Part shown: one piece after another, positions 26,010 through 34,746 of the stretch
How the letters are laid out: each line of letters begins with the position of its first letter
Position numbering within the stretch: position 1 is the stretch's first letter
Assembly: GCA_947494975.1 (NCBI GenBank)
Contig: CANLXA010000004.1
Location: 777,001-841,000 of the forward strand
Length of the DNA stretch: 64,000 nt
Reading direction: 5' to 3'
Source of the DNA: an uncultured Roseicyclus sp.
Lineage (GTDB): Bacteria; Pseudomonadota; Alphaproteobacteria; Rhodobacterales; Rhodobacteraceae
Made by a program: the position numbers and the translations under genes
The notes under the pieces: model-generated
Databases searched by the model: none
The model's input: only the letters and a program-made list of their open reading frames with translations
What the model was told of the DNA's origin: nothing

Positions 26010-26987
26010 TTGCCGGACGCACACGAATTCCTTGGCGCGCACCGCCTGTTTCAGACGAAATCGGTCGAGGAAGCGCGTCAGGCCGTGGCTCGGAAATTCT
26101 GTGACCACAGGCTTGAGCTCAGCAAGGGCGAGGGTGGTGTAGCGGTGCGCCATAACCATGTGGCAGGCCAAGCGACCTCGCTCAATTTCATGACCTACGG
26201 CAGCGACGTGATGATCGATCCCGGCGCACTGCAATCCTTCTATCTGGTTCAGGTGCCGCTGACGGGGCGGGCGCACATCCACCATCGCAGGGTGGAAGTG
26301 GTGGCCGATGCGGCCACAGCAACCGTGCTGAATCCTGATCGTGAGACTCGGATGCACTGGAGCCATGATTGCACAAAGCTTCTGTTGCAAATCGATAAGA
26401 CCCATCTCGAATGCGTGGCCGAAAGCCTGATCGGGCGCGAGCTGCCCGGACCGGTCCGGTTTCACCCGGCAATGAACCTCGAAAATCACGGAGGACGAGT
26501 CATTCGCCGCCTCATCGTCGCCTGCGCCCGTGCGGTGGATGAGGGCGAGATTTTCCAGGGCGAGGACCGTAACCGCACCTGTCACATCGAAAATGACCTT
26601 GCCTTGGCGCTGCTCATCCACCAACGAAACAACATCTCGCACATTATCGAAGGGGCGAGCGATGAAATCATGCCCCGCGCCATGCGGCGCGCGCTGGATT
26701 ACATCCACGCGAACTTGGTGAATCCCATCGATCTGACGCAGATCGCGCGCGCCGCAGAGGTCAACGTGCGGACCTTGCAGATGGGGTTTCGCGCCAAGTT
26801 TGGGTTGAGCCCGATGCGATATCTCAAGAACGCGCGGCTTGATCTGGCGCATTACCTTTTGGCGGCCAACGATGATCCTGTCAGTGTCACCGAAGCGGCG
26901 TTCTCAAGCGGGTTTTCCCATTTGGGCAGGTTTTCGCGCGACTACAAACACCGCTTTGGCTGTGTGCCTAGCCGGATCCACCGCTAG
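26010..26987 (+). CDS. AraC-family regulator with AraC_binding_2 ligand domain
   Basis: A 325-residue regulator. The N-terminal domain (HRLFQTKSVEEARQAVARKFC, then FYLVQVPLTGRAHIHHR) is the cupin-like AraC_binding_2 type; the C-terminal two-HTH domain spans about 225-325 (IDLTQIARAAEVNVRTLQMGF, FSSGFSHLGRFSRDYKHRFG). The frame is open from 25905, but TTG 26010 is favoured because GGGGAGGGG lies five bases before it and the domain begins there. It is divergent from the cupin-FMO operon and probably activates it in response to the pathway substrate. Confidence 0.87.
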   Translation: MPDAHEFLGAHRLFQTKSVEEARQAVARKFCDHRLELSKGEGGVAVRHNHVAGQATSLNFMTYGSDVMIDPGALQSFYLVQVPLTGRAHIHHRRVEVVADAATATVLNPDRETRMHWSHDCTKLLLQIDKTHLECVAESLIGRELPGPVRFHPAMNLENHGGRVIRRLIVACARAVDEGEIFQGEDRNRTCHIENDLALALLIHQRNNISHIIEGASDEIMPRAMRRALDYIHANLVNPIDLTQIARAAEVNVRTLQMGFRAKFGLSPMRYLKNARLDLAHYLLAANDDPVSVTEAAFSSGFSHLGRFSRDYKHRFGCVPSRIHR

Positions 26988-27486
26988 CGTGCGTCCGTCA
27001 ACATAGGCCCCCACACCGGCGTGGAAAGCCGTAGCCTTTCCCTATCACATCATCGATGCCCTCCACACTCTAGTGTCACCTTCCATCAAGATGGCGCTGC
27101 CCACTTGCTCAACTGCATCCAGTATGCGGGCCATGATACCTTCATTTCCCGGAGTCTGGTGCGCGATACCGGTATCCAACAAGTATGCCAGCAAACCGGT
27201 AACGGAGAAGCGCCACCGCCAATCCGCCGCAGGTGTGAGAAGACTGTCCATCTTCGGCTGTGACATTGCTCAGGTCTGTCCTGAACCAGTTTTCTTTTTG
27301 GTTGAATAGGTGTCTGTCGGGCGCGGAATGTTACTTCAATATTAGGGTGCTGCCGTATCCATACAAAGCAGATTGCCGAAAATGGTGGGTGTAGAAGCCA
27401 TTCTGGACCAGATCACTGGCAGGTACGTCGAGGTGCATCTGCTGAAATCCCTGCTGCGAATTCTGAGAAATCATGTGGTTTTTGCG
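26988..27486. other. Gene-free stretch, no clear features
   Basis: About 500 bases between the convergent AraC and SDR genes. A 73-codon minus-strand frame at 27045-27266 has no recognisable motif. Composition is less GC-rich than the neighbours. It may be decayed coding sequence, but nothing could be identified. Confidence 0.5.
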
Positions 27487-28209
27487 TCATCTGTTCAATT
27501 GGGAAAAAGCGACGCGCGGTGCAATACGTGCCATCCATTTTGCCACTGAGCTGAGGCCGGGGGCAATTTCCAGCCGTTCCTTTCTAAGTCCGACCATCAA
27601 TGCCTCTACCACCTTGGCTGGCGATATCTTTGGAATATCATCGACATGCGCCGCCATTGGAGTGTCTGTCAGTGGCGGGATCAGCTCAAACACCTTGATG
27701 TTTGTATCTTTCAGCTGATGTCTCAATGCAACCGTTAGAGCATGTTGTGCAGCCTTTGTTGCACTGTAAATTGGTGATTTAGCCTCAACAATGAAAGCGG
27801 TTGCGGAGGTTACGTTCACGACGGCGGCTTCATTATGTTTATGCATTGCGGGCAAGAACGCATATAGAATGCGCAGCATTCCATTGAGGTTGATTTCAAC
27901 TTCCCTGAGCTGCGCATCGAGATCAGGATCAGTGCAAAACGACAAATCCTGTAGAATGCCTGCGTTGTTGATGAGCAGATTGACCTCTGCGCCGATTTCG
28001 TCCCTGAGCGCCTCGATCTGATCCAAATCTTGAATGTCACAGGCTCTTGTTTTGATTTCTGGAGAGCAAGCCTGCAGTTCTTGCAGCTTCTCTTCGTTCC
28101 GACCGCAGACAATAACGCTATTGCCAGAGTCAGAAAATCGCTTTGCAAGAGTTGCGCCGATACCAGAACTCCCCCCGGTTATGAGTACCGTGTTCCCACT
28201 TGTTTTCAT
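27487..28209 (-). CDS. Short-chain dehydrogenase/reductase (SDR)
   Basis: A 240-residue classical SDR: cofactor motif TGGSSGIGA near residues 10-18, NNAG near 85, catalytic Ser in VTSATAF and YSATKAA as YxxxK. The ATG at 28209 follows GGGGGA closely; the longer frame upstream lacks homology-like sequence. It oxidises or reduces a hydroxyl/keto group with NAD(P)H; a DltE-like subgroup is suggested by ELIPPLTDTPM after the active site. It is the last of a same-strand run after the dehalogenase-like hydrolase (166-base gap), so co-transcription is uncertain. Confidence 0.87.
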   Translation of the reverse strand: MKTSGNTVLITGGSSGIGATLAKRFSDSGNSVIVCGRNEEKLQELQACSPEIKTRACDIQDLDQIEALRDEIGAEVNLLINNAGILQDLSFCTDPDLDAQLREVEINLNGMLRILYAFLPAMHKHNEAAVVNVTSATAFIVEAKSPIYSATKAAQHALTVALRHQLKDTNIKVFELIPPLTDTPMAAHVDDIPKISPAKVVEALMVGLRKERLEIAPGLSSVAKWMARIAPRVAFSQLNR

Positions 28210-28375
28210 TGTTCCCCCAAGTACTGATGTTGCTGAACGGCCGTCTAGGCGCAGGATTGATGGGTCAGGATCCTCGCAGGCCAAACTCCGTATTCCAACC
28301 AATCAGGAAGCTCCTGAATTCACCCTCCCACCCGGCCAATGAGCAGTGGTGGTCGCCGGTCATGCCTTTGAAAAT

Positions 28376-29188
28376 TCAGAGAAAGTTCAACAATTCGATG
28401 TTTGTGGCACTGACGTCTTCTAGCTGTGGCATATGCCCGGCTCCGTGGAGCGTCATGAATTCGGTTTTCCGAATGGCATCTCGCAACGCCTTGCCGCGCG
28501 CGATCGGAATCCAAGGATCCTTGTCGCCCCAGATGATTTTCGTCTCGCACCGAATATCTCCGAAGTATGGCTCGATCTCTTCAGTGTATTTCTCGTCCGC
28601 CTGCGCAAACTGGCGATAAAAACTGGTCGCACCATCCTCAGTAAGCCAAGGCGCAACGAGACGCTCGAGGTCGCGCGGGTCAATGTCGTTGGCGAAGGCA
28701 CCCCTGATGTAGGCTTGCACGATGGCACGATGAATGTGCGATGGAAGTCCTTCGAATGCCTCGACATTTTTTGCAACATGATCGAAAAATGCCGATCCCC
28801 AGGGCCGCATCGCGACGACGTTCATCAAAACATACCGATCAAAATCACAACCATGCAGCAGATGCGCGCGCAGGGTTGTCGCCCCTCCAAAATCATGCGC
28901 CACGACGCGCGGGTTTTGCAGCCCCCAATGGCCGAGCAACTCAACGAAAACCTCGGCCTGGACGTTCAGCGAACTTCGCTGACCATCGAATTTTTCCGAC
29001 TGGCCATACCCTGGCATGTCATACCAATGCACACGGAAATGACGGGCAAGTTCGGGGATCACGCGATGCCACGAATAGGACGACCAGGGCCATCCATGCG
29101 CCAACACAAGATCCGGTCCGTCACCGCCTCGGCCTGCTGCGACTTTACCCGCGGATGTCTCGTATGATTCGTCCAGCATCCACTGCAT
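28376..29188 (-). CDS. Alpha/beta hydrolase with Asp nucleophile (haloacetate dehalogenase/epoxide hydrolase-like)
   Basis: A 270-residue alpha/beta-hydrolase. LAHGWPWSSYSWHRVIP is the oxyanion region; the nucleophile elbow VVAHDFGGATTLRAHL carries Asp rather than Ser, as in haloacetate dehalogenases and epoxide hydrolases. The acid Asp is likely in WGDKDPW and the base His in GAGHMPQLE. It would act in the cytoplasm on a small halogenated or epoxide substrate. It is 24 bases downstream of the LysE gene and probably belongs to the LysR-RidA-LysE unit. Confidence 0.85.
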   Translation of the reverse strand: MQWMLDESYETSAGKVAAGRGGDGPDLVLAHGWPWSSYSWHRVIPELARHFRVHWYDMPGYGQSEKFDGQRSSLNVQAEVFVELLGHWGLQNPRVVAHDFGGATTLRAHLLHGCDFDRYVLMNVVAMRPWGSAFFDHVAKNVEAFEGLPSHIHRAIVQAYIRGAFANDIDPRDLERLVAPWLTEDGATSFYRQFAQADEKYTEEIEPYFGDIRCETKIIWGDKDPWIPIARGKALRDAIRKTEFMTLHGAGHMPQLEDVSATNIELLNFL

Positions 29189-29212
29189 ATGATCGTCCTT
29201 CGGCTCGGGAGG

Positions 29213-29848
29213 TCAGACCCGGTTCAGACTGGCCAGCTTTGCGCCAAACCCGATAAAAACGGCACCAACCGTGTACTTCAACAGCTTCTGCGCGCGCGGG
29301 CTCCGGGTCCATCCGGTGAACTTGCCAAGAAGCAGCACCATCCCACCGAACCATATCGCGTTGAGCAGTGAATGGATGGCGACAAGCACAAATGACGACA
29401 GGGCGGATACCTCACCCGCAGAGAAAAACTGGGGAAAAGCCGCAAGATAGAACATCGAAACCTTCGGATTGAGTGCATTTGTCAGGAAGCCTTCGATGAA
29501 GGCGGCAAACAAGGATCGGCGTTGCCGGGCAGCGGGCATCTGGGTTTGTGATGAGCTGCCGCGTGAGGCAGAAATCAACGCCTTGATCCCGATCCAGACC
29601 AAATATGCCGCGCCGACATATTTCGCGACCGCAAAAGCTGTGGCAGATTGAGTAATCAGAATCGAGATACCAAGAACCGAGAGCGCTCCGTGAACGTAGA
29701 ACGCGGTCACGAAGCCCGCGACATTTGCGAACCCAGCACGTCGCCCGGACGTTGGGACAGTTTTCGCAATCAGCACACCGTTTGGTCCCGGAGACATGAC
29801 AAGCAGTGAAGCGACAAGTGTAAATGCCAGGATTTCGGTAACGTTCAT
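29213..29848 (-). CDS. LysE/RhtB-family amino-acid exporter
   Basis: A 211-residue inner-membrane protein with about six helices. The N-terminal PGPNGVLIAKTVPTSGRRAG is the family signature and FLTNALNPKVSMFYLAAFPQF the mid-protein motif. RhtB-type proteins export homoserine, threonine, leucine or related compounds. The start overlaps the RidA stop by four bases, so the two are co-expressed. Pairing with RidA, which removes reactive enamines from amino-acid metabolism, and with a GcvA-like LysR regulator suggests relief of amino-acid stress. Confidence 0.9.
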   Translation of the reverse strand: MNVTEILAFTLVASLLVMSPGPNGVLIAKTVPTSGRRAGFANVAGFVTAFYVHGALSVLGISILITQSATAFAVAKYVGAAYLVWIGIKALISASRGSSSQTQMPAARQRRSLFAAFIEGFLTNALNPKVSMFYLAAFPQFFSAGEVSALSSFVLVAIHSLLNAIWFGGMVLLLGKFTGWTRSPRAQKLLKYTVGAVFIGFGAKLASLNRV

Positions 29849-30273
29849 ACTAATTGACCAGCGCTTGCTGACATCACTCGGGACGCGGTTACTTCGATCT
29901 CAACCAAAAGGTTGGGTGCGGCGAGCGCTGCAACAACCAGTGTCGTAACGGCCGGCGCCGCATCGGAACTCCATCGTTCCTGTCTGAGGTCGCTGAGTGT
30001 CTTCAAGTTGCCGGCATCTGTGACGTAATAGACAACCCGCAAGATATCATCTCGGGTCATATCCGCGGCGTGCAGAAGTGACTCAACGTTGTCCATCGCC
30101 TGCCGCGTTTGCGCTTCAAAGCCCGATTTGGTCCGTCCGTTTGGGTCCACACCGATCTGGCCAGATAGAAACAGAAAGCGCGCAGGCCCGGTGATTTCGG
30201 AACCGTGAGAGAAGATGCCAGCGTACCTGGTGGGTACTTTGGACACGGTTGCGGGTGCATGACGGATCAACAC
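29845..30273 (-). CDS. RidA/YjgF-family protein (enamine/imine deaminase)
   Basis: A RidA-fold protein. FLFLSGQIGVDPNGRTKSG and QTRQAMDNVESLLHAADM are typical. The usual active-site Arg position near the C-terminus reads VEIEVTASR, so it may be a non-archetypal member. The frame is open to an ATG at 30351, giving 168 residues, but the first 26 have no counterpart in the family; GTG 30273 gives 142 residues and a normal N-terminus, with AAAGG about ten bases upstream. Either start is possible. It lies just after the LysR gene. Confidence 0.82.
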   Translation of the reverse strand: MLIRHAPATVSKVPTRYAGIFSHGSEITGPARFLFLSGQIGVDPNGRTKSGFEAQTRQAMDNVESLLHAADMTRDDILRVVYYVTDAGNLKTLSDLRQERWSSDAAPAVTTLVVAALAAPNLLVEIEVTASRVMSASAGQLV

Positions 30274-30374
30274 GGTGAGAGTGCCTTTTGTAGAACGACG
30301 TCCCTTCGCTATGGCATCGGCGCAGCCCCGCGTCCAACAAAACGAGACCATGAGTCATTAAACTGATTAATGTA

Positions 30375-31274
30375 TCAGGTCCTGCGGTATGCGCGCGTTT
30401 CCTGTTCGATCCACAACCGGAACCTGCGTATCTTCACCGCGTTTCGTCGACTTTCCGGGTAGACCAGCCAATATCCACTACCGTCATCGCCGATCGTCTC
30501 AAAAGGTTGCACGAGTTGCCCGCGTTCCAGTTCGTTTCGGAAGAACGCTGGCGTCAGCATGGCCACGCCGTGCCCGGAGATCGCGGCGCCCGCTTCTACG
30601 ACTTGCGGGCCGAAAGAGCGCGAGATGTCCGTTTCCGACGGACCATCATCAACACCAGCCGCCGCAAGCCAAATGCGCCACCATGGATCATCTTTTGACA
30701 GGATCGGGAGTTTCAACAGGTCTTCGGGTTTGTTCACGCCGCCAAAACGGTCCATCAGTGCAGGCGAAAGCATCGGAGTGAAAGTCGTAGGTATGAGCAA
30801 ATGGCTGACCAATCCGTGCCATTGCCCTTGCCCACCGCGTATCGCGACATCGACGTTGTCCTGAGTGAAGTCGGTGAGTGTCTCGCTTATCTCCATACGG
30901 ACGGCGATGTCCGCCTGCTTCAGTTGGAATGCCCCAAGATTTTGAGCCAGAAAGTTGGTCGCAAATGTCGGGATGACGCTAATCGAGAGCGTGCCGGCGG
31001 TTGAGCCTTTTGCATCGCCAAAGGCGTCGGACAGAATGTCAAAGGCCGCAGCGGCGCGTTGGTGGAATCGCCGCCCGATGGCCGTCAATCCGACACCACG
31101 CGCATGCCGTTCAAACAACGGTGCCCCAACACGCTCCTCCAGGATCTTGATCTGATAGCTCACGGCGGACTGGGTCATGCCTAGTTCGTCGGCTGCGGAC
31201 GTAAAGGTTCCGTGTCGCGCGGCGGCATCAAACGCCCGGACAGCAGAAAGTGGAGGAAGGTCACGAGCGCTCAT
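30375..31274 (-). CDS. LysR-family regulator, GcvA-like (copy 1)
   Basis: A 299-residue LysR regulator beginning LPPLSAVRAFDAAARHGTFTSAADEL with the HTH completed by GMTQSAVSYQIKILEERVG, the GcvA/AmpR-like subgroup. The effector domain covers about 90-295. It is transcribed toward RidA and LysE and divergent from a 64-residue DUF1127-like ORF; TCCCAT-TG-ATGGGA lies eight bases before its start. It likely controls both directions. A second GcvA-like gene with the same kind of divergent partner is at 33561. Confidence 0.9.
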   Translation of the reverse strand: MSARDLPPLSAVRAFDAAARHGTFTSAADELGMTQSAVSYQIKILEERVGAPLFERHARGVGLTAIGRRFHQRAAAAFDILSDAFGDAKGSTAGTLSISVIPTFATNFLAQNLGAFQLKQADIAVRMEISETLTDFTQDNVDVAIRGGQGQWHGLVSHLLIPTTFTPMLSPALMDRFGGVNKPEDLLKLPILSKDDPWWRIWLAAAGVDDGPSETDISRSFGPQVVEAGAAISGHGVAMLTPAFFRNELERGQLVQPFETIGDDGSGYWLVYPESRRNAVKIRRFRLWIEQETRAYRRT

Positions 31275-31281
31275 CTATTAA

Positions 31282-31295
31282 TCCCATTGATGGGA
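31282..31295. promoter_or_regulatory. Palindrome upstream of LysR copy 1
   Basis: TCCCAT (31282-31287), two bases, ATGGGA (31290-31295): a perfect 6-bp-arm palindrome between the LysR start and the divergent small ORF. This is the position of an autoregulatory LysR recognition site; binding is inferred. Confidence 0.42.
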
Positions 31296-31395
31296 GAGAG
31301 GGTCATTGAATTGGTTTTCTGCCGCCACGCGAGCGATGTCAATAGCAGTGATAGCCCTCTTGGCTGTCGTCAGTAACTTGGACCGGAGACAGCTC

Positions 31396-31590
31396 ATGTT
31401 CCAACTTTTCGACATCATTACGTGCCGCGCTCGCGCCCTTGGCAAGCGCACCAAGGAAGCCCGGCATTCAGATCCTTACATCGAAAGCCTGTCGCAACAT
31501 ATGAAGAAGGACATTGGCTGGACCGGTGGCATCTCGTTGGATGCCGCGCATCGTTCGATGCCGCTGATCGTCCGACAACTCTGTGTGTGA
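31396..31590 (+). CDS. Small DUF1127-like protein (copy 1)
   Basis: A 64-residue protein starting MFQLFDIITCRARALGKRT. The segment YIESLSQHMKKDIGWTGG resembles the DUF1127 core, where a short helix ends in DIG followed by basic or polar residues. GGAGA six bases before ATG 31396 is a good ribosome site; a TTG at 31306 would give a longer form. In other alphaproteobacteria some short DUF1127 proteins affect RNA turnover and phosphate or carbon metabolism. It is divergent from a LysR gene. The family assignment is tentative. Confidence 0.5.
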   Translation: MFQLFDIITCRARALGKRTKEARHSDPYIESLSQHMKKDIGWTGGISLDAAHRSMPLIVRQLCV

Positions 31591-31641
31591 TGTTGACCGG
31601 TGACCCAGTGAACAAGGCTCTGCAATGAAGGTCTCACCCTC

Positions 31642-32469
31642 TTGATCCGCCGCGCGACGCATCTGTCCAAACGTCGTCTGCAAGTGGCTATGAACATGGC
31701 CTTTTCCGACTATGCAGTTCCGATGTATCTCAGCCCAAGGGCTTTCGAACTGATGATACGATCGCGCGCTCTAGTGAAAAATCTTAGCCATGTGGCCTTC
31801 ATTGATGGAGAAATAGCGGCGTTCTGGCTGATCGGCGCACGCGAACAGCGAGCATATCTTATCTCCAGCGGGACTTTGCCACAATTTCGAAGGCGCGGAC
31901 TATTCATGTTGCTTGGGCAGTCGGTGGTCGACGACCTGAACTCGAGAGGTTTTGCTTGGCTACAAGCCGAGGTGCTTGAAGAAAATGCGTCAGCACGTAA
32001 CCTCGATCAAAAGTTGGGCTTCACCGAGGCGCGTAGGCTGCATTGCTATTCACTTTGGCGCGCAACGAAGCGAGAGCCAGCATACAGCGTGCCGATATGT
32101 GACATCAGTTTGGTGTCATTCTCGGTCCGGCAGCTTTGGGATATTGACCCCAGCTGGCAAAACGACATCCCGTCGTTGATTGCTGCCGCTGGCCAGACAA
32201 CGTGTTTCGCCATTCATGACCAATCGGGCCTTGCGGGCTATGCAGCTTTTGTACCGGCCCTGTCTAGCCTGGCCCAGATTGCAGTTCGACATGACAGGCG
32301 GCGAGAAGGACTGGCATCTTGTTTGCTCGCACACGGTCAGGACCGCCTCGGCATTGATGGCTTGCGGATCCTCAACGTTGATGGCGGCGATGGTGGGCTG
32401 GCTGCATTTTTACGCGCAAGAGGCGCATCGCTCAGTACGTCGCAGAAAGAATTGCGCCTGCGGCTTTGA
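31642..32469 (+). CDS. GNAT acetyltransferase, two tandem GNAT folds
   Basis: A 275-residue protein. The N-terminal GNAT domain (1-145) has the acetyl-CoA loop in LISSGTLPQFRRRGLFMLL, with VLEENASARNLDQKLGF as motif B. The second half (150-275) repeats the fold: LAQIAVRHDRRREGLASCLL is its CoA-binding loop. Only tandem GNATs have this shape. It starts at TTG 31642 with GAAGG eleven bases upstream. The acceptor, an amine or amino-acid-like compound, is unknown. The gene points the same way as the downstream DMT exporter. Confidence 0.82.
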   Translation: MIRRATHLSKRRLQVAMNMAFSDYAVPMYLSPRAFELMIRSRALVKNLSHVAFIDGEIAAFWLIGAREQRAYLISSGTLPQFRRRGLFMLLGQSVVDDLNSRGFAWLQAEVLEENASARNLDQKLGFTEARRLHCYSLWRATKREPAYSVPICDISLVSFSVRQLWDIDPSWQNDIPSLIAAAGQTTCFAIHDQSGLAGYAAFVPALSSLAQIAVRHDRRREGLASCLLAHGQDRLGIDGLRILNVDGGDGGLAAFLRARGASLSTSQKELRLRL

Positions 32470-32617
32470 GTTGCTCCCATAAAGCAGAATGATGGCTCAG
32501 CGGTAGAGCTAATTGGCTTTGCCAGCCAGATTCTGCGAGCGTTTTCGCCATTGCGGAGTGCCATCTGGGCTGATGCAGCTTTCTCATGTCCGGGGTTGTT
32601 CGGAACCGAAAGGGGTG

Positions 32618-33514
32618 ATGCTATTGAATTCGTTTGGTGCGCGCGATCTGGCGCTGGCGCTGGCCATCACGATGGTTTGGGGCCTGAATTTTGTTGTCAT
32701 TCGCGTTGGCGTCGACGTAATGCCGCCGCTGATGTTGTCTGCCGCGCGTTTTGTGTTCGCTGCGTTTCCGCTCGTCTTCTTCGTGCCACGTCCGAAAATA
32801 CCCCTTGGAGCCTTCCTGGGGATTGCGTGCATGCTCGGGATATTCAGCTTTGCCGGCCTGTTCCTCGGCATTGATGCGGGACTGAGCCCAGGAATCGCAT
32901 CCATCGTCTTGCAGTCACAGGTCTTTTTCACCGCAGTATTTGCCGTCGGCCTCTTTGGCGAGACCCTCTCAAAACAGCAGATTCTAGGGATCTTTGTTGC
33001 GATCCTTGGCATTGCGGCCCTTGCCATCGAGGCCGATGGTGACGGAACCCTGACAGGGTTCCTGCTGGTGCTAGGGGCGGCCGTTTCATGGGCCGCGTCC
33101 AACCTTTTCATGAAGCGAGCGAGCCAGGTCGACATGTTGTCCCTCATGGTGTGGGTCAGTCTGGTCCCGCCGCTGCCACTTGTCGCTTTGTCCCTGACCT
33201 TTGAGGGTGTGGGAGCAAACGTGCAGGCGTTTGAGCAACTCGACGCCGCGCGCATCGGAGTGATTGTCTATCTTGCCTACATCGCCACCATTTTTGGTTT
33301 TGGAGGATGGGCTATGCTGATCGCGCGACACGGTGCTGCCCGCGTCGCGCCTTTTTCGCTTCTTGTTCCAATTTTTGGGATGCTGTCTTCGATGGCGGTA
33401 CTGGGCGAGTCCTTTGGTGCTTTGCAGATCGCGTCAGCAGGTTTGGTCATCTGCGGTTTGGCACTGACGGTATGGCAGCGCAACGCGCGGTGGGTGAAAC
33501 AGTGCCATACCTGA
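32618..33514 (+). CDS. EamA/DMT-superfamily transporter
   Basis: A transporter of about 298 residues with ten predicted helices in two EamA repeats: LALAITMVWGLNFVVIRVG begins the first and LVLGAAVSWAASNLFMKRA the second. RhaT/YdcZ-like DMT members export amino acids or metabolites. The exact start is uncertain: AAAGGGG at 32609-32615 lies too near ATG 32618 and suits TTG 32624 better, while upstream in-frame codons look non-coding. It is convergent with LysR copy 2. It may export the acetylated product of the upstream GNAT, which is inference. Confidence 0.88.
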   Translation: MLLNSFGARDLALALAITMVWGLNFVVIRVGVDVMPPLMLSAARFVFAAFPLVFFVPRPKIPLGAFLGIACMLGIFSFAGLFLGIDAGLSPGIASIVLQSQVFFTAVFAVGLFGETLSKQQILGIFVAILGIAALAIEADGDGTLTGFLLVLGAAVSWAASNLFMKRASQVDMLSLMVWVSLVPPLPLVALSLTFEGVGANVQAFEQLDAARIGVIVYLAYIATIFGFGGWAMLIARHGAARVAPFSLLVPIFGMLSSMAVLGESFGALQIASAGLVICGLALTVWQRNARWVKQCHT

Positions 33515-33560
33515 GGCAAGGTTTGGGATCGTTCGCCATTCCGCCAATACTACATGTTTG

Positions 33561-34493
33561 TTAGGGTTGTTCGCTGCGCCCCGTCTGGAGCGAACTGTCT
33601 CTGTCCCATTCCAGGATCGACAGCTCGAGTTCTTTCTTCAGCCATTTTTGAAACTTGCGCGTCTTGGGGCTTTTGGCTGTCCGTGGGTTTGCAACGAACC
33701 AGTAGCTTTGACCGGTTCCGACCCGCCCTGGAAGCGGTGCAGCAAGCTGGCCAGCCTTGATGGAGTCGCAGGCGAGCGTCTCCCAAGCCATGAAGACGCC
33801 TTGGCCGGTCATCGCCGCATCAAGGCACAATGACGCGTCGACATATGTCGGGCCGGCTGGGAACGCCCTCGCTTTGTGGCCGAAATGGGCGAGCCATTCC
33901 GCCCATCCGAAAAAATTGCTATTTTCGCGAATGATCGGAACGTCAAACACGTCGTCGATTGTCTGGATGCTACGCGCAATTTCCGGTGAACAGACCGGAA
34001 AAACCCGTTGATCCAACAGCTTTGAGCCATCCAGATCGGGGCCCGGTGACGTACCGACGCGTATACCTACGTCGACTTCGGAACCTTTGAAGCTGACCAT
34101 TTCCGCGCGAGGCTCGACCCGCACGTTGATTGTGGGCTCTTGATCATGAAAGCGATGAATGCGCCATATCAACCACCGGCTGGCAAAGATCGGTGCGACC
34201 GAAACCGTCAAATTGGTTTCCCTATCATCGAGATATGACAGCGCGTCGGACAAGTGTTTCATCCCGGTGGTAAGGTCTGGCAGGATGCGAATGCAAACTT
34301 CAGTCGGCTGCAGCCCGGTGGCACGCCGCACGAACAACTGATGACCAAGGTTTGCCTCGGCTTTCGCAAGTCTTTGGCTCACTGCTCCAGGCGTGACGCC
34401 AAGCTCCTCCGCCGCGCGGGTAAGTGTGCCGAGCCGCGCAATTGCCTCGACGGCCCTCAACGTAGAGAGCGGTGTATTGTTCAGCCTATACAT
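33561..34493 (-). CDS. LysR-family regulator, GcvA-like (copy 2)
   Basis: A 310-residue LysR protein with the subgroup's start LSTLRAVEAIARLGTLTRAAEELGVTPG (shown in part), HTH completed by AVSQRLAKAEANLG, and an effector domain from about residue 92. It is divergent from a 60-residue ORF across a TATAGT-N4-ACTATA palindrome and convergent with the DMT gene. The arrangement mirrors LysR copy 1. Target genes are probably its divergent neighbour and perhaps the exporter. Confidence 0.9.
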   Translation of the reverse strand: MYRLNNTPLSTLRAVEAIARLGTLTRAAEELGVTPGAVSQRLAKAEANLGHQLFVRRATGLQPTEVCIRILPDLTTGMKHLSDALSYLDDRETNLTVSVAPIFASRWLIWRIHRFHDQEPTINVRVEPRAEMVSFKGSEVDVGIRVGTSPGPDLDGSKLLDQRVFPVCSPEIARSIQTIDDVFDVPIIRENSNFFGWAEWLAHFGHKARAFPAGPTYVDASLCLDAAMTGQGVFMAWETLACDSIKAGQLAAPLPGRVGTGQSYWFVANPRTAKSPKTRKFQKWLKKELELSILEWDRDSSLQTGRSEQP

Positions 34494-34519
34494 ATAGATT
34501 TTCTAAACATTCTACATTG

Positions 34520-34535
34520 TATAGTCGATACTATA
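34520..34535. promoter_or_regulatory. Palindrome upstream of LysR copy 2
   Basis: TATAGT (34520-34525), four bases, ACTATA (34530-34535): perfect 6-bp arms midway between the LysR start (34493) and the divergent small ORF (34564). It is a good LysR operator candidate in an AT-rich intergenic region. Confidence 0.48.
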
Positions 34536-34563
34536 GCTACGGCAGAACTATTATTCTCCTAAT

Positions 34564-34746
34564 ATGCGGATAATTCGTGAAATATGGCGATCGATGCAGA
34601 AATTTGACAATAAAAATAAAGAAAGTGCATCTTTCGAGTGCGTCCAATGGTACAGAAATCCTTTGTCGCATCCTGATATCGCACGGATGAACAAGCGTGA
34701 AATCGCAGATCTCCCCTTCGATCCAAAGAGAATTTTCGGCGATTAG
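34564..34746 (+). CDS. Small DUF1127/YjiS-like protein (copy 2)
   Basis: A 60-residue protein: basic N-terminus, then NPLSHPDIARMNKREIADLPFDP. The HPxIxRMxxREIADLP pattern is one I associate with very short Rhodobacterales proteins related to DUF1127. No good ribosome site precedes ATG 34564 and a second in-frame ATG lies at 34594. AT-rich codons set it apart from its neighbours. It is divergent from LysR copy 2. Function unknown; assignment tentative. Confidence 0.5.
   Translation: MRIIREIWRSMQKFDNKNKESASFECVQWYRNPLSHPDIARMNKREIADLPFDPKRIFGD

Noticed and set aside
27045-27266. 73-codon minus-strand frame after the AraC gene
   Set aside because: No recognisable domain and no operon context.
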